A program made the translations under genes and the position numbers. A stretch of 64,000 nucleotides of DNA from positions 30,410-94,409 of the forward strand of contig JADJAE010000035.1 in the NCBI GenBank assembly GCA_016704445.1, in the 5' to 3' direction. Positions 43,919 through 52,673 of the stretch are shown here, piece after piece (the stretch's first letter is position 1; every line of letters begins with the position of its first letter). The notes beneath the pieces were generated by a model. It did no database searches. It was not told where the DNA came from and saw nothing but the letters and a program-made list of their open reading frames with translations. This stretch comes from Deltaproteobacteria bacterium (GTDB lineage: Bacteria > Myxococcota_A > Polyangia > Polyangiales > Ga0077539).

Positions 43919-46378
43919 GTGTCCGACGAGCTCCCCCCGACGACGCCCTCCGCCGACGCCGTCGTCCGCCCCCGCGGGGGAACCTTCGCCTCCCGCGTCA
44001 TCGCCGGTCGCTACGTCCTCGAGCTGATGCTCGGCGCCGGCGGCCAGGCCGAGGTCTGGGAGGCCCACGACCCGCTCACCCGCAGCCGCGTCGCCGTGAA
44101 GGTGATGCACTCCAGCTCCCTCTCCGAAGGGGCCCGGGTGCGTCGCGAGATCGCCACCCTGCGTCGCCTCCGCGTGCCCGGCGTGGTCACCCTGCTCGAC
44201 GAGGGCGTCGACGACGGCGACGTCTTCCTCGTCATGGAGCGCGTCGACGGAGCCCCCTTCCCCGGCCGCCCCTCGCCCCTCCCCTGGGAGGAGCTCCGGC
44301 CCACGGTCACCGCCCTCCTCGAGACCCTCTCCCGCATCCACGCGGCGGGGGTGATCCACCGCGACCTCAAGCCCGGCAACGTGCTCGTCTGCCCGGAAGG
44401 ACGCCCCACCCTCCTCGACTTCGGGGTGAGCTGGGAGTCCCTCGACGCGCAGCGCTCGGGCCAGGGGGAGATCCTCGGCACGCCGCTCTTCCTCGCGCCC
44501 GAGCAGATCCAGGGCGGAGACATCACCCCCCGCACCGACCTCTACGCCCTCGGCGTCATGCTCTACCTCGCCCTCTCCGGCGAGTCCCCGGTCGCCACCG
44601 GGACCAGCGTCTTCTCGACCTTCTGGGCGAAGGTCAACGTCCCCGCCACGCCGCTGCGGGAGCGCGCCCCCTTCGTCCCCGAGGCCGTCGCCACCGTCGT
44701 CGACACCCTGCTCTCCCGCCGCCCCGAGGAGCGCCCGGAGTCCGCCGCGGAGGTGCTCTCCCGCCTGCGAGGCAGCCCCCCCCGAAGCGCCTCGCTCCCA
44801 GCCCTCCTGCTCGACGGGGGCGACGACGACCTCCTCGACGACCCATCGCTCCGCTCCCTATTCACCGGCACCGAGCGCCTCTTCCACATCCCCTCGGACG
44901 CCGCGCGCGCCCTCCGCGCCCGCACCGACGGACGCCGCGCCCGGGTCCTCGACGAGCTCCTCGCCTGGGAGCGCGCCGGCCTGGTGCGCCGCGACGGGGA
45001 GCGCTTCGCCATCGACCGGGAGATCCTCGACCGGCTCGCCACGGGCTTCGGCACCGCCCGCCCCCTCCGCAGCACCGCCGCCGGAGCGCGCCCCGTGGAC
45101 GACGACGACGCCCGGCTCCACGCCCTCCTCGGGCTGCACCCGCCCTACGGCCAGTGCGACGAGCGCCTCCGCGCCGCCCGCGCCATCGCCTCCGAGGGGG
45201 CCGCCCTCGCGCTGCACCACGCCCGCGCCGGGGCGCTCGGCCACGCCGCCGCGGTGCTCGACGCCTGCCTCGTGGCGGTGCGCCAGCTCACCGAGGACTC
45301 CCCCCGCCAGGGCGACGCCCCGGAGTCCGCGCTGCTCTCCGTCGCCGTGGAGGTCGCCCTCGCCGAAGGAACACCCCGCTTCCTCGACCGGGCGGTGTAC
45401 GAGCTCTCCCGGGTGCGCTGCCCCTCCGGGCACACCGCGGCGCTCGACGGGATGCTCCGCGCGGCGCTGATGCTCTCCCAGGCGGGAGACCGGGCGCTCA
45501 CCATGATCGAGTCCGTCGCCCCCTTCGCGGACCCGGCGCTGGAGCGTCGGCGGCTGACGATGCGGGTGATGGCCGCGCGGCGGGTGGAGCCCGACCGCGA
45601 GGAGCGCGTGGTCGACGAGGTGGCCCGCTGCGCGACGGACCCCGGGCTGCGCGCCAACGCCCTCGGACGGCTGCGCTACCGCCAGGGCCGCTTCGAGGAG
45701 GCCGCGGCGCTGCTGAAGGAGGCCGCCGCGTGGGAGCCGTGGGCGACGGCGCGCCTCGACGCCCGGGTGAACGCGGCCTCCGCGGCGATGGAGTGCTTCC
45801 GCCTCGACGACGCGAGGTCGCTCGCGGAGGAGGCGCGCCGCGCCGCCGCGAGGTGCCGCCACCCGTACTACGAGGCCAGGGCCGAGTGGATCCTTCGGGC
45901 CGTCGCCTACCGCACCGGGCGGGCGACCTCGCCGGACCTGGAGCTGCTGGACGCCGTCTCGAGCGTCGGGCTACGCGACGTGGCCGCGCTGCTCTGCATG
46001 AACGAGGCGGCGGTGGCGTGGCGCGCTGGCGACGCGGAGACGGCGAGGTCGCTGAGCGCGAGGGCGCTGCGGCAGTGGTCGCTGACCGGGTGGGTCCCGG
46101 GGCTGGCGCTGGTGCAGCCGCTGGCGATGCTGTGCGGCGAGGCGGTGGACGCCGAGGAGGAGAGGCTGCTGGTGGGGCGGCTGAAGGCGCTGCCGCTCTC
46201 CCGGGTGGCGGTGCAGTCGCTGGCGCTGCTGGCGAAGGCTCGGCCTCGCCGACGTAGGGCCTTGTCGGGAATCGCCACCCCTCATTTCGAGAGCATCCCA
46301 CGATCACACTGGACACACCGGCTGGAGGTGATGTCCATTGACGAGGCTGCCGCCGCTCTGGGAATTGGCGGCGCATAG
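43919..46378 (+). CDS. Ser/Thr protein kinase with C-terminal TPR-like region
   Basis: GTG 43919 starts an 819-aa protein. The kinase domain (about residues 30-290) has L-G-A-G-G-Q-A-E-V-W, V-A-V-K-V-M, H-R-D-L-K-P-G-N, D-F-G-V-S-W and A-P-E-Q-I. A helical region with winged-helix-like spacing (L-L-A-W-E-R-A-G-L-V-R-R-D-G) and then a long Ala/Leu/Arg-rich helical repeat region follow (A-L-G-R-L-R-Y-R-Q-G-R-F-E-E-A-A-A-L), typical of TPRs in myxobacterial multidomain kinases. There is no TM helix, so it is soluble. A small unknown gene follows 12 bases later on the same strand. Confidence 0.9.
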   Translation: MSDELPPTTPSADAVVRPRGGTFASRVIAGRYVLELMLGAGGQAEVWEAHDPLTRSRVAVKVMHSSSLSEGARVRREIATLRRLRVPGVVTLLDEGVDDGDVFLVMERVDGAPFPGRPSPLPWEELRPTVTALLETLSRIHAAGVIHRDLKPGNVLVCPEGRPTLLDFGVSWESLDAQRSGQGEILGTPLFLAPEQIQGGDITPRTDLYALGVMLYLALSGESPVATGTSVFSTFWAKVNVPATPLRERAPFVPEAVATVVDTLLSRRPEERPESAAEVLSRLRGSPPRSASLPALLLDGGDDDLLDDPSLRSLFTGTERLFHIPSDAARALRARTDGRRARVLDELLAWERAGLVRRDGERFAIDREILDRLATGFGTARPLRSTAAGARPVDDDDARLHALLGLHPPYGQCDERLRAARAIASEGAALALHHARAGALGHAAAVLDACLVAVRQLTEDSPRQGDAPESALLSVAVEVALAEGTPRFLDRAVYELSRVRCPSGHTAALDGMLRAALMLSQAGDRALTMIESVAPFADPALERRRLTMRVMAARRVEPDREERVVDEVARCATDPGLRANALGRLRYRQGRFEEAAALLKEAAAWEPWATARLDARVNAASAAMECFRLDDARSLAEEARRAAARCRHPYYEARAEWILRAVAYRTGRATSPDLELLDAVSSVGLRDVAALLCMNEAAVAWRAGDAETARSLSARALRQWSLTGWVPGLALVQPLAMLCGEAVDAEEERLLVGRLKALPLSRVAVQSLALLAKARPRRRRALSGIATPHFESIPRSHWTHRLEVMSIDEAAAALGIGGA

Positions 46379-46390
46379 AGGAGCACCGCA

Positions 46391-46804
46391 ATGGCAACCG
46401 TGAAGAAGACAGCCGGAACGACTGCAAAGAAGAAGAAGCCCGCGATGGGGAGCGCGGCGGTGGCCCGCCCGGAGGCGAAGCCCTTCCCCGGAACAGCGAA
46501 GAAGGGGAAGAAGGCCCTGAAGGCCGGGGTCATGCAGGTCGACCCGCTCTTCCTCTACGATATCCGTGTCTGGGACGGGACCGCCTGGCTGAAGCTCGGA
46601 GAGATCTGGTTCGACACCTCTGGAAACGAGTACTGGGGGCTCTATCAGGCGTGGGCCACGTACAACGTCGGGCCCAACGTCTGGATCTATCCCATCGACT
46701 ACGCCACGGTCTATTCGAGCCTCGGCGTCTTCAAGAACAAGATCACCAGTCAGGACCCGGCGGGCAATCCCTCCTTCCTGCTGATCACCCAGACCAGCGT
46801 TTGA
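46391..46804 (+). CDS. small unknown protein with Lys-rich N-terminus, 137 aa
   Basis: It starts at ATG 46391, 12 bases after the kinase-TPR gene, so it is probably co-transcribed. The first 45 residues are Lys/Ala/Pro-rich and disordered-looking (T-V-K-K-T-A-G-T-T-A-K-K-K-K). The rest is compact, aromatic and strand-rich (L-F-L-Y-D-I-R-V-W-D-G, Y-W-G-L-Y-Q-A-W-A-T-Y, V-W-I-Y-P-I-D-Y). Thr/Ser/Lys in the tail could be kinase targets. No family is recognised. Its TGA stop (46802-46804) overlaps the target duplication of the mobile element downstream, which leaves the reading frame intact. Confidence 0.7.
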   Translation: MATVKKTAGTTAKKKKPAMGSAAVARPEAKPFPGTAKKGKKALKAGVMQVDPLFLYDIRVWDGTAWLKLGEIWFDTSGNEYWGLYQAWATYNVGPNVWIYPIDYATVYSSLGVFKNKITSQDPAGNPSFLLITQTSV

Positions 46805-46810
46805 TCGGAG
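46803..46810. repeat. outer target-site duplication, left copy
   Basis: GATCGGAG immediately precedes the outer element and is repeated exactly at 48636-48643. Eight bases is the duplication length made by IS66-family transposases. Confidence 0.9.
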
Positions 46811-46890
46811 GTAACAGTTCAGGGGTGCAAGCCGCTCGTTTGACGCTGGGGTTCGCGCGTTGGCGCTCACCCCAGGCTATAACAGGTGAC

Positions 46891-46910
46891 GACCCCGCGT
46901 TCGCGGGGTC
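46891..46910 (+). terminator. perfect terminator-like hairpin in left arm
   Basis: The 20-base palindrome pairs GACCCCGCG with CGCGGGGTC across a TT centre and is followed by TTT. It faces transcripts arriving from the plus-strand gene ending at 46804 and so may act as their terminator; the T-run is short. Confidence 0.55.
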
Positions 46911-46912
46911 TT

Positions 46913-46920
46913 TCGTACCG
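46913..46920. repeat. inner target-site duplication, left copy
   Basis: TCGTACCG directly precedes the inner IS66 and is repeated exactly at 48450-48457. It shows that the inner element inserted into the pre-existing outer element. Confidence 0.9.
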
Positions 46921-48449
46921 GTAACCGTTCAGGGGTTGCCAGGGCCTCTGCTCGTCTGCGATCGCGGGGTGACGACGTGGCGCGACAGGTTGCCGCTGGT
47001 GAGCGCCGAGGAACTGGCAGGCCTGCCGCCGTCTGTCCGTGCTCGACTGGAGACCCTCGAACACCTGCTGGACCTGACCCTCGCTCACGTCGAAGAGCTC
47101 AATCGTCTGCGTGGACTGCTGGAGGAGCGGGTTGCGCGACTGGAGGAGCGAGTCGGCACCAACTCGTCGAACTCGTCGAAGCCGCCCAGCAGCAACGGAC
47201 CGAGCGCCCCCGCCCAGACCCGGACCGAGTGGGCGGCCGAAGGGCGGGCAGAAGGGCCACAAGGGTCACCGGCGCGAGCTGCTGTCGCCCGAGAAGGTGG
47301 ACACGGTCGTCCCCGCAAGCCGGTCGCGTGCGGGGACTGCGGGCACGCCCTGGCGGGAGACGACCCGGAGCCGTTGCGACACCAGGTGATCGAGCTCCCA
47401 GAAGCTCGTCCATGTTACCGAGTTCCAGATCCACGCGCTGACCTCGCCTGCGCGCTCCTCGACGCGGGGCTCGCTGCCGCCCGAGGCGCCCACGACGATG
47501 CTCGGGCCGCGAGGGCAAGCACTGCTCGGGCGTTGGTGGGTCAGTTCAAGATGAGCCACCGCGACGTGGTGATGTTCTTCGCCACGGTGCTCGGCGTCAC
47601 GATGTCGGCCGGAACCGTCGCCCGCATGCTCTTCCGCGTCTCCGAAGCCGTCGCCGCGTCCGTCGAGGCGGCCAAGATCGCCGCACGCCAGCAGGCGGTG
47701 GCGCATGCGGACGAGACGAGCTGGCGTCGCGGTCGTCGCAAGGGCTGGCTGTGGGTGATGGCGACGGCCGTCGCGACGTTTTCGAGGTGGCCGCCGATCG
47801 CGGGGGCGAGTCGGCCGAGCGGCTCGTGATCGAGTTCAAGGGCATCCTCGTGGTCGATCGTTGGAGCGCGTACGACGTGCTCGGCGTGAAGGCCTGGCAG
47901 TACTGCTGGGCGCACCTGAAGCGCGATTGGGAGAAGTTCCGGCTGCGCGGCGAGGTCGACGCGGACCTCGCCGAACGACTTGCCCGCGAGACCGATCGAC
48001 TATTCGACTGGTGGCACTGGGTGAAGCAGTAGCGCGATCGTGCGTGGTTGCAGCGCTCGGTGGCGCGCCTGAATGCGTTCCGACGCCTTCTCGAAGAAGG
48101 GGTCGAGACGGCCTCGTCAAGACCCGTGGGACGTGTGGCGAACTCCTGGGAAGCTTCGAGCGGATGTGGACGTTCGTCGATCACGAGGCGTGCCGCCGAC
48201 AAACAACTTCGCCGAGCAGCAGATCCGCCATGGCGTCATCTGGCGCAAGACGAGCTATGGCAGCGATAGCCCGCGAGGGTGCCTGTTTGCAGGGCGGATT
48301 CTCACGGTGGTCGCGACGTGTCGTCAGCATGCGCGCAGCGTGTTTTCCTTCCTGTGCGACGCAGTCATCTCGACGCTACGCGGCCTCGCGGCGCCCTCGC
48401 TCATTCCCATCGAGCTCCTGTCCAATGGAGTTGGGGGCTGAACGGTTAC
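46921..48449 (+). mobile_element. IS66-family insertion sequence (single-ORF type), 1529 bp
   Basis: The ends are GTAACCGTTCAGGGGTTGCC on the left and, as complement, GTAACCGTTCAGCCCCCAAC on the right: the first 12 bases are identical and the rest is only partly matching. It is flanked by 8-bp TCGTACCG duplications. It encodes only a DDE transposase (TnpC) without TnpA/TnpB, as in the single-ORF branch of IS66. Reading-frame damage makes it probably inactive. Confidence 0.9.
46969..48441 (+). pseudogene. IS66-family transposase, heavily frame-broken
   Basis: Starting at GTG 46969, the recognisable order is a coiled-coil N-terminus (L-R-G-L-L-E-E-R-V-A-R-L), S-S-N-S-S-K-P-P-S-S-N, G-G-Q-K-G-H-K-G-H, a zinc-finger part (C-G-D-C), and the catalytic triad contexts H-A-D-E-T-S-W, V-D-R-W-S-A-Y-D with C-W-A-H-L-K-R-D, and N-N-F-A-E-Q-Q-I-R. 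Frame changes occur near 47225, 47310, 47405, 47525, 47765, 48115 and 48190, and an in-frame TAG lies at 48030-48032. All three acidic residues remain. Full length would be about 490 aa. With this many lesions, genuine decay is likelier than error, though some errors may add to it. Confidence 0.88.
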
Positions 48450-48457
48450 TCGTACCG
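48450..48457. repeat. inner target-site duplication, right copy
   Basis: TCGTACCG, identical to 46913-46920, follows the right end of the inner IS66. Confidence 0.9.
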
Positions 48458-48530
48458 AAACTCGATGGACCTTCCGGCAGATCCAATCGATGTGCCGTGG
48501 GCTCCATCGAAGTGGCATTCCTGTTCGAAA

Positions 48531-48552
48531 GACCCCCACGAACGTGGGGGTC
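48531..48552 (-). terminator. perfect terminator-like hairpin in right arm
   Basis: The 22-base palindrome pairs GACCCCCACG with CGTGGGGGTC and, on the minus strand, is followed by TTTC. It faces transcripts from the minus-strand gene ending at 48667. Its stem differs from the left arm's but is equally perfect. Confidence 0.55.
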
Positions 48553-48635
48553 GTCACCTGTTATAGCCTGGGGTGAGCGCCAACGCGCGAACCCCAGCGT
48601 CAAACGAGCGGCTTGCACCACCCCTGAACTGTTAC

Positions 48636-48643
48636 GATCGGAG
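48636..48643. repeat. outer target-site duplication, right copy
   Basis: GATCGGAG, identical to 46803-46810, follows the outer element. Confidence 0.9.
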
Positions 48644-48666
48644 GGGATTGCAGGAGAACTCCCCCG

Positions 48667-51348
48667 CTACCGCCGAAGGAAGATCGGGTTGCTCACCGCG
48701 AAGGCCGTCCGCCTCGGGAACACCGGCTCGAGCTCCCGACCGTGCGCCGCCACCACCACCCAGCTACCGCTCGCCGCCACCGGGACCCTGACCGTTCCGC
48801 GGTAGCGCACCACCGGGTCGCTCGGGTCGCGCGCCGCGTCGTCGAGGGCAATGGTCGGCAGGGCGGTCCCGTCTACGAAGACCTGCAGGCGGTCGGCGCG
48901 CACCCACGTCGGCGCCCTCGCGGTGATCTCCAGCCTCCCCTCGCTGCCCACCCCCATGAGCTCCTGGCCCGGGCCCACTGCGCCGCTCGTCCCCGTCGCC
49001 GGGAGCGCTCGCACGTCGAGGAAGATGCCGCCCGCGATGGTCGATCGCCCGGTGCCCACCGCCGTCCCGATGGCCTGCGGCGTCGCGGCCATCGGGTCGC
49101 TGGTCCCGAGGAACATGCACGTCCGAGGAAAGCCCACCGGCGAGCTGTTGAGGTGGTGGCTGTCCGAAGAGCCCACCGCGAAGACCCGCCGTCCCCGTGA
49201 CAGGAAGGAGAACCAGTCCCTCACCAGCACCGCGTTCTCTTCAAAGGAGCTGTCATTGAAGAACTCCACCGCGGTGAAGCCGTCATCCCACATGGCCGTG
49301 TTGGCGGTGCCGTCCGTGGCGTTGTACCCGGCGGCGTCGAAGTACGCTCCAGCGCGGGATCCGCGGGGGTGATTGATCACCAGCGTCGGGCGCTCGGGCC
49401 GGGCGCGCACGTCCGCGAACACCGCGGGCGGGAGCCGGCCGACCCAGTTGAAGTTGCCATTGTTGATTCGTGAGGTGTCCGCCGTGAGGGGAAAGACCCC
49501 GAAGTGCCCATAGGTGAAGGTCGTGAGCTCGATCGAGCCGACGCCCCGCATCCGGCGCTGCAAGCCCATCTCTTCGATCAACGGCTGGAAGTCCGCGACC
49601 CACTCGTGCTCCGAGCGGGCCATCACCGAGAGGTCGTCCGCCGCGCCGGAGGACAGCTTCAGCCGAGCGTCGTCATCGGAGTCGGGTGAGCGGGTCGTGT
49701 GGACATGGAAGTCCCCACAAAGGACTCCCGGCGTCTCGACCACCCTCCGGAGCGTCACCGGGACCCGGGTGCTCATCCCCGCGGTGACCGTCACCATGGT
49801 GTCCGAGAGGTCATAGAAGGGACCGTGCGAGACCACCACCCGGTAGCGCCCCGGAGGCGCCGGGAGGGTCACCCGACCGTCGATCGGGAAGGCCACGTGC
49901 AGCCGCCCGTAGGACGGGACCGCCTCCCCGTGGCTCGCGGGCAGCGAAGGCGCCGTCGCCCCCTCGGGGATGACCTGCACCCTCACCGGCAGGGCCTGGG
50001 CGCTCCCCGCCTCGGTGGCCTCGACCGCGATGGACCCGTCGGCAGGAAACACCAGCGACGCCGTGCTCGCCCCCTCGGCCACGGGCACCACCGCGGTGGG
50101 CGCGCTCCCCGAGCGCCAGCCCTGGAGGCGCACCGGGCCGGCCGGGACGCGCAGCTCGAAGCGCCCCATGGCGTCCGCGCTGACCCGGTCGAGGTAGCGG
50201 GCGCCGTCCATCGAGGTGGCGTGCACCCTCGCCCCGGCCGCGGGCGCGCCGGAGGCGTCGGTGATGGTTCCGGTGATGGCGCGGAGCGGGACGCGGGCGT
50301 CGGCGGCGATGGCGCGCTGTAGCCCGTCGAGCCCGGGGCCGCCCAGGGCGATGCGGCCGAAGTGCACCCTGGTCTGGCTGCACGGGGGGAAGGTGATCGC
50401 CGGCGCGGTGAACATGTCGAAGCCCGACACGGAGATGATCGGGGTGATGGTTCCGCGGGAGGCCGGGAGCATCCAGGCCCAGCTCGTGGCGCGGTCGTCG
50501 ACCCAGCCCACCAGCGAGGTCGCGCTCATCGCGCCGGTGCCCTCCATGAAGCCCCCGTTGGGGACGAAGCGCCCCATGCGGTTGGCCTGGAAGAAGCCGT
50601 TGAGCACCGTGCGCACGACGGTCGTGCCCAGCCGAGGGACGTCGAAGGTCGCGTAGACCTCCGCCACGTCGCTGTCGGCGCGCAGCTCGTAGTCCATCGC
50701 CACCCGGATGTCCCCGTAGTCCGCCGGAGCGATCGCGCGGCCGAACTCATCGAGGAAGGGGATCGCCCTCAGCGGCCCGCTCGCCCTCACCACCGCGGGC
50801 ATTCCGTCGCGGCCGTCGTTCATCACCGTCACCGACTCGGCCTGCAGCGTGAAGCGCCCGAGGCCGATGATGAGCTCCCCGAAATCCCCCGCGTCGACGA
50901 GGCGTCCGTCGCGCACCGAGGCCACGCCCACGGGCGTTCCTCCCCACGGGTTGTAGCCGGAGGTCGGTCGCGCGGCCTCGATGAGCAGCGCCACCCGGTT
51001 GTTGGCCAGCACGTAGTCGCCCGCCTGCCAGGTGCTCAATCCAGTGCGGTCGACCGGGAGCGCCGCGGCGGTCAGCCGCCCTGCGCGCACCGCCCCCCCA
51101 GGGCCCATCCCCGCCGGGACCATCGTCGGGTCGGACGCGCCCTCCGCCGACCCCTGCGCGAAGGCCACCCCCACCGGGCACTCGCTCGGACCGCTGTCCT
51201 CGGGAGACCCGGTGCCGGTGTCCGTCGGGGCGTCCATCGCCCCATCGAAGAGCGCGTCGGCGCCCGCATCCCTCGGCGCTTCCGTCGTCGGATCGCTGCA
51301 CGACACCAGCACCGTGATACCCGCCAGACACAACCCTGTACGCCGCAT
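48667..51348 (-). CDS. CehA/McbA-type PHP-domain metallohydrolase lipoprotein
   Basis: ATG 51348 gives a lipoprotein signal (LAGITVLVSC) and an Asp/Thr linker; product 893 aa. The N-terminal half is strand-rich, with a carboxypeptidase-regulatory-like domain (I-T-G-T-I-T-D-A-S-G-A-P-A-A-G-A) near the middle. The C-terminal third is a PHP/CehA-type hydrolase with the metal motif G-D-F-H-V-H-T-T-R-S-P-D-S, a later S-E-H-E-W, V-I-N-H-P-R-G and S-S-D-S-H-H-L. CehA-type enzymes hydrolyse phosphoesters or carbamates and are often exported; the substrate is unknown. Confidence 0.88.
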   Translation of the reverse strand: MRRTGLCLAGITVLVSCSDPTTEAPRDAGADALFDGAMDAPTDTGTGSPEDSGPSECPVGVAFAQGSAEGASDPTMVPAGMGPGGAVRAGRLTAAALPVDRTGLSTWQAGDYVLANNRVALLIEAARPTSGYNPWGGTPVGVASVRDGRLVDAGDFGELIIGLGRFTLQAESVTVMNDGRDGMPAVVRASGPLRAIPFLDEFGRAIAPADYGDIRVAMDYELRADSDVAEVYATFDVPRLGTTVVRTVLNGFFQANRMGRFVPNGGFMEGTGAMSATSLVGWVDDRATSWAWMLPASRGTITPIISVSGFDMFTAPAITFPPCSQTRVHFGRIALGGPGLDGLQRAIAADARVPLRAITGTITDASGAPAAGARVHATSMDGARYLDRVSADAMGRFELRVPAGPVRLQGWRSGSAPTAVVPVAEGASTASLVFPADGSIAVEATEAGSAQALPVRVQVIPEGATAPSLPASHGEAVPSYGRLHVAFPIDGRVTLPAPPGRYRVVVSHGPFYDLSDTMVTVTAGMSTRVPVTLRRVVETPGVLCGDFHVHTTRSPDSDDDARLKLSSGAADDLSVMARSEHEWVADFQPLIEEMGLQRRMRGVGSIELTTFTYGHFGVFPLTADTSRINNGNFNWVGRLPPAVFADVRARPERPTLVINHPRGSRAGAYFDAAGYNATDGTANTAMWDDGFTAVEFFNDSSFEENAVLVRDWFSFLSRGRRVFAVGSSDSHHLNSSPVGFPRTCMFLGTSDPMAATPQAIGTAVGTGRSTIAGGIFLDVRALPATGTSGAVGPGQELMGVGSEGRLEITARAPTWVRADRLQVFVDGTALPTIALDDAARDPSDPVVRYRGTVRVPVAASGSWVVVAAHGRELEPVFPRRTAFAVSNPIFLRR

Positions 51349-51445
51349 GTCACAGAGTCTCGCACCCTTCGGCCGCCCGCCGAAACCTGCGCCATGGCGC
51401 TTGTCACCCGTGGACCCTCTCGTCGATCGTGCCGCCCCACCGACG

Positions 51446-52648
51446 ATGACCCTCTCGCAGCACTTCGCCCTCGACCCGACCGTCACCTTCCTCAACCACG
51501 GGTCCTTCGGCGCCGCCCCCCGCGCCGTGCTCGCCGCCCAGCAGCGCCTGCGCGACCGCATGGAGGCCCAGCCGGTGCAGTTCCTGGTGCGCGACCTGGA
51601 GACCCTCCTCGACGAGGCCCGCGCCTCCCTGGGCGCCTTCGTCGACGCCCCCTCGGAGGACCTGGTCTTCGTCCCCAACGCCACCTTCGCGGTCAACGCC
51701 GTGCTGCAGTCCCTCACCCTCTCCCCGGGCGACGAGATCGTCGTCACCGACCACGGCTACGCCGCGTGCACCAACGCCGCCCGCTTCGTCGCCGAGCGCG
51801 CCGGAGCGAGGGTGGTCACCGCGGAGGTCCCCTTCCCGTTGCGCTCGTCGGGCCAGGTGCTCGACGCCATCACCCGCACGCTCTCCTCTCGCACCCGCCT
51901 CGTGCTGGTCGACCACGTCACCAGCCCTACGGCCCTGGTGTTTCCGGTCGAGGACATCGTGCACGTCTGCCAGCGCTCCGGGGTCGACGTGCTGGTCGAC
52001 GGAGCCCACGCGCCGGGGATGGTCCCGCTCTCGCTGCGCTCTCTCGGCGCGGCCTACTACACGGGCAACCTCCACAAGTGGGTGTGCGCCCCGAAGGGCG
52101 CGGCCTTCCTCCATGTGCACCCGAGCCGGCAGCACCGCGTGCGACCGCTGGTGATCAGCCACGGGGCCAGCTCGCGCCGCACCGACCGCTCCCGCCTCTC
52201 CATCGAGTTCAACTGGATGGGCACCGACGACCCCACCGCGGTGCTCTCCGTCCCCGAGGCCATCCGCTTCATGGCCTCGCTCCTCCCCGGTGGGTGGGAC
52301 GCCCTGCGCGAGGCCAACCGCGCCCTCGCCCTGGAGGCCCGCGCGCTGCTCTCCGACGCCCTCGGAGTGCCCCCTCCAGCGCCCGCCTCGATGATCGGCT
52401 CCATGGCCACGCTGACGCTCCCGGCGGACCGCTTCCCTCTGACCCCCCGGTGCGATCCGACCTTCGAGGACGGCCTCCAGCAAGGGCTCTGGGACCTTCA
52501 CCGCATCGAGGTGCCGGTGATGCGCTGGGGCGACCCGGCGAGCCTGCTGCTGCGGGTGAGCGCCCAGGTCTACAACGACCTGAGCCAGTACCAGCGCCTC
52601 GCCGAGGCCCTCCGCTCGGCCGGTACCGTGCGCGGCGCGGCCCGATAG
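51446..52648 (+). CDS. class V aminotransferase, isopenicillin N epimerase (CefD)-like
   Basis: ATG 51446 starts a 400-aa protein beginning F-L-N-H-G-S-F-G-A-A-P, the characteristic start of the CefD-like class V branch. Further signatures are F-V-P-N-A-T-F-A-V-N, D-G-A-H-A-P-G-M-V-P-L and the PLP Lys in Y-T-G-N-L-H-K-W-V-C-A-P-K-G. In this branch activities include epimerase and cysteine desulfurase-like reactions. No penicillin-type biosynthetic gene is nearby, so the substrate is open. The gene diverges from the PHP lipoprotein across about 98 bases. Confidence 0.88.
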   Translation: MTLSQHFALDPTVTFLNHGSFGAAPRAVLAAQQRLRDRMEAQPVQFLVRDLETLLDEARASLGAFVDAPSEDLVFVPNATFAVNAVLQSLTLSPGDEIVVTDHGYAACTNAARFVAERAGARVVTAEVPFPLRSSGQVLDAITRTLSSRTRLVLVDHVTSPTALVFPVEDIVHVCQRSGVDVLVDGAHAPGMVPLSLRSLGAAYYTGNLHKWVCAPKGAAFLHVHPSRQHRVRPLVISHGASSRRTDRSRLSIEFNWMGTDDPTAVLSVPEAIRFMASLLPGGWDALREANRALALEARALLSDALGVPPPAPASMIGSMATLTLPADRFPLTPRCDPTFEDGLQQGLWDLHRIEVPVMRWGDPASLLLRVSAQVYNDLSQYQRLAEALRSAGTVRGAAR

Positions 52649-52673
52649 GGTATCGCGAGGAACCAAACACCCG

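Larger units (their letters stand above)
46811..48635. mobile_element. non-autonomous IS66-type element (MITE-like) interrupted by an IS66
   Basis: The outer element begins GTAACAGTTCAGGGG and ends with the exact complement, flanked by GATCGGAG duplications. Removing the inner insertion and one duplication leaves 288 bases (110 left and 178 right). About 105 bases of each arm are inverted copies of each other, differing by a 3-base indel and changes in the terminal hairpin. No transposase fits in 288 bases, so it is non-autonomous and was probably moved by an IS66-type enzyme recognising the GTAAC ends. It lies between the convergent genes ending at 46804 and 48667. Confidence 0.85.

Noticed and set aside
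51446..52648. Beta-lactam biosynthesis from the CefD-like enzyme
   Set aside because: The CefD-like branch is broad, and no peptide synthetase or isopenicillin N synthase gene lies in the window.
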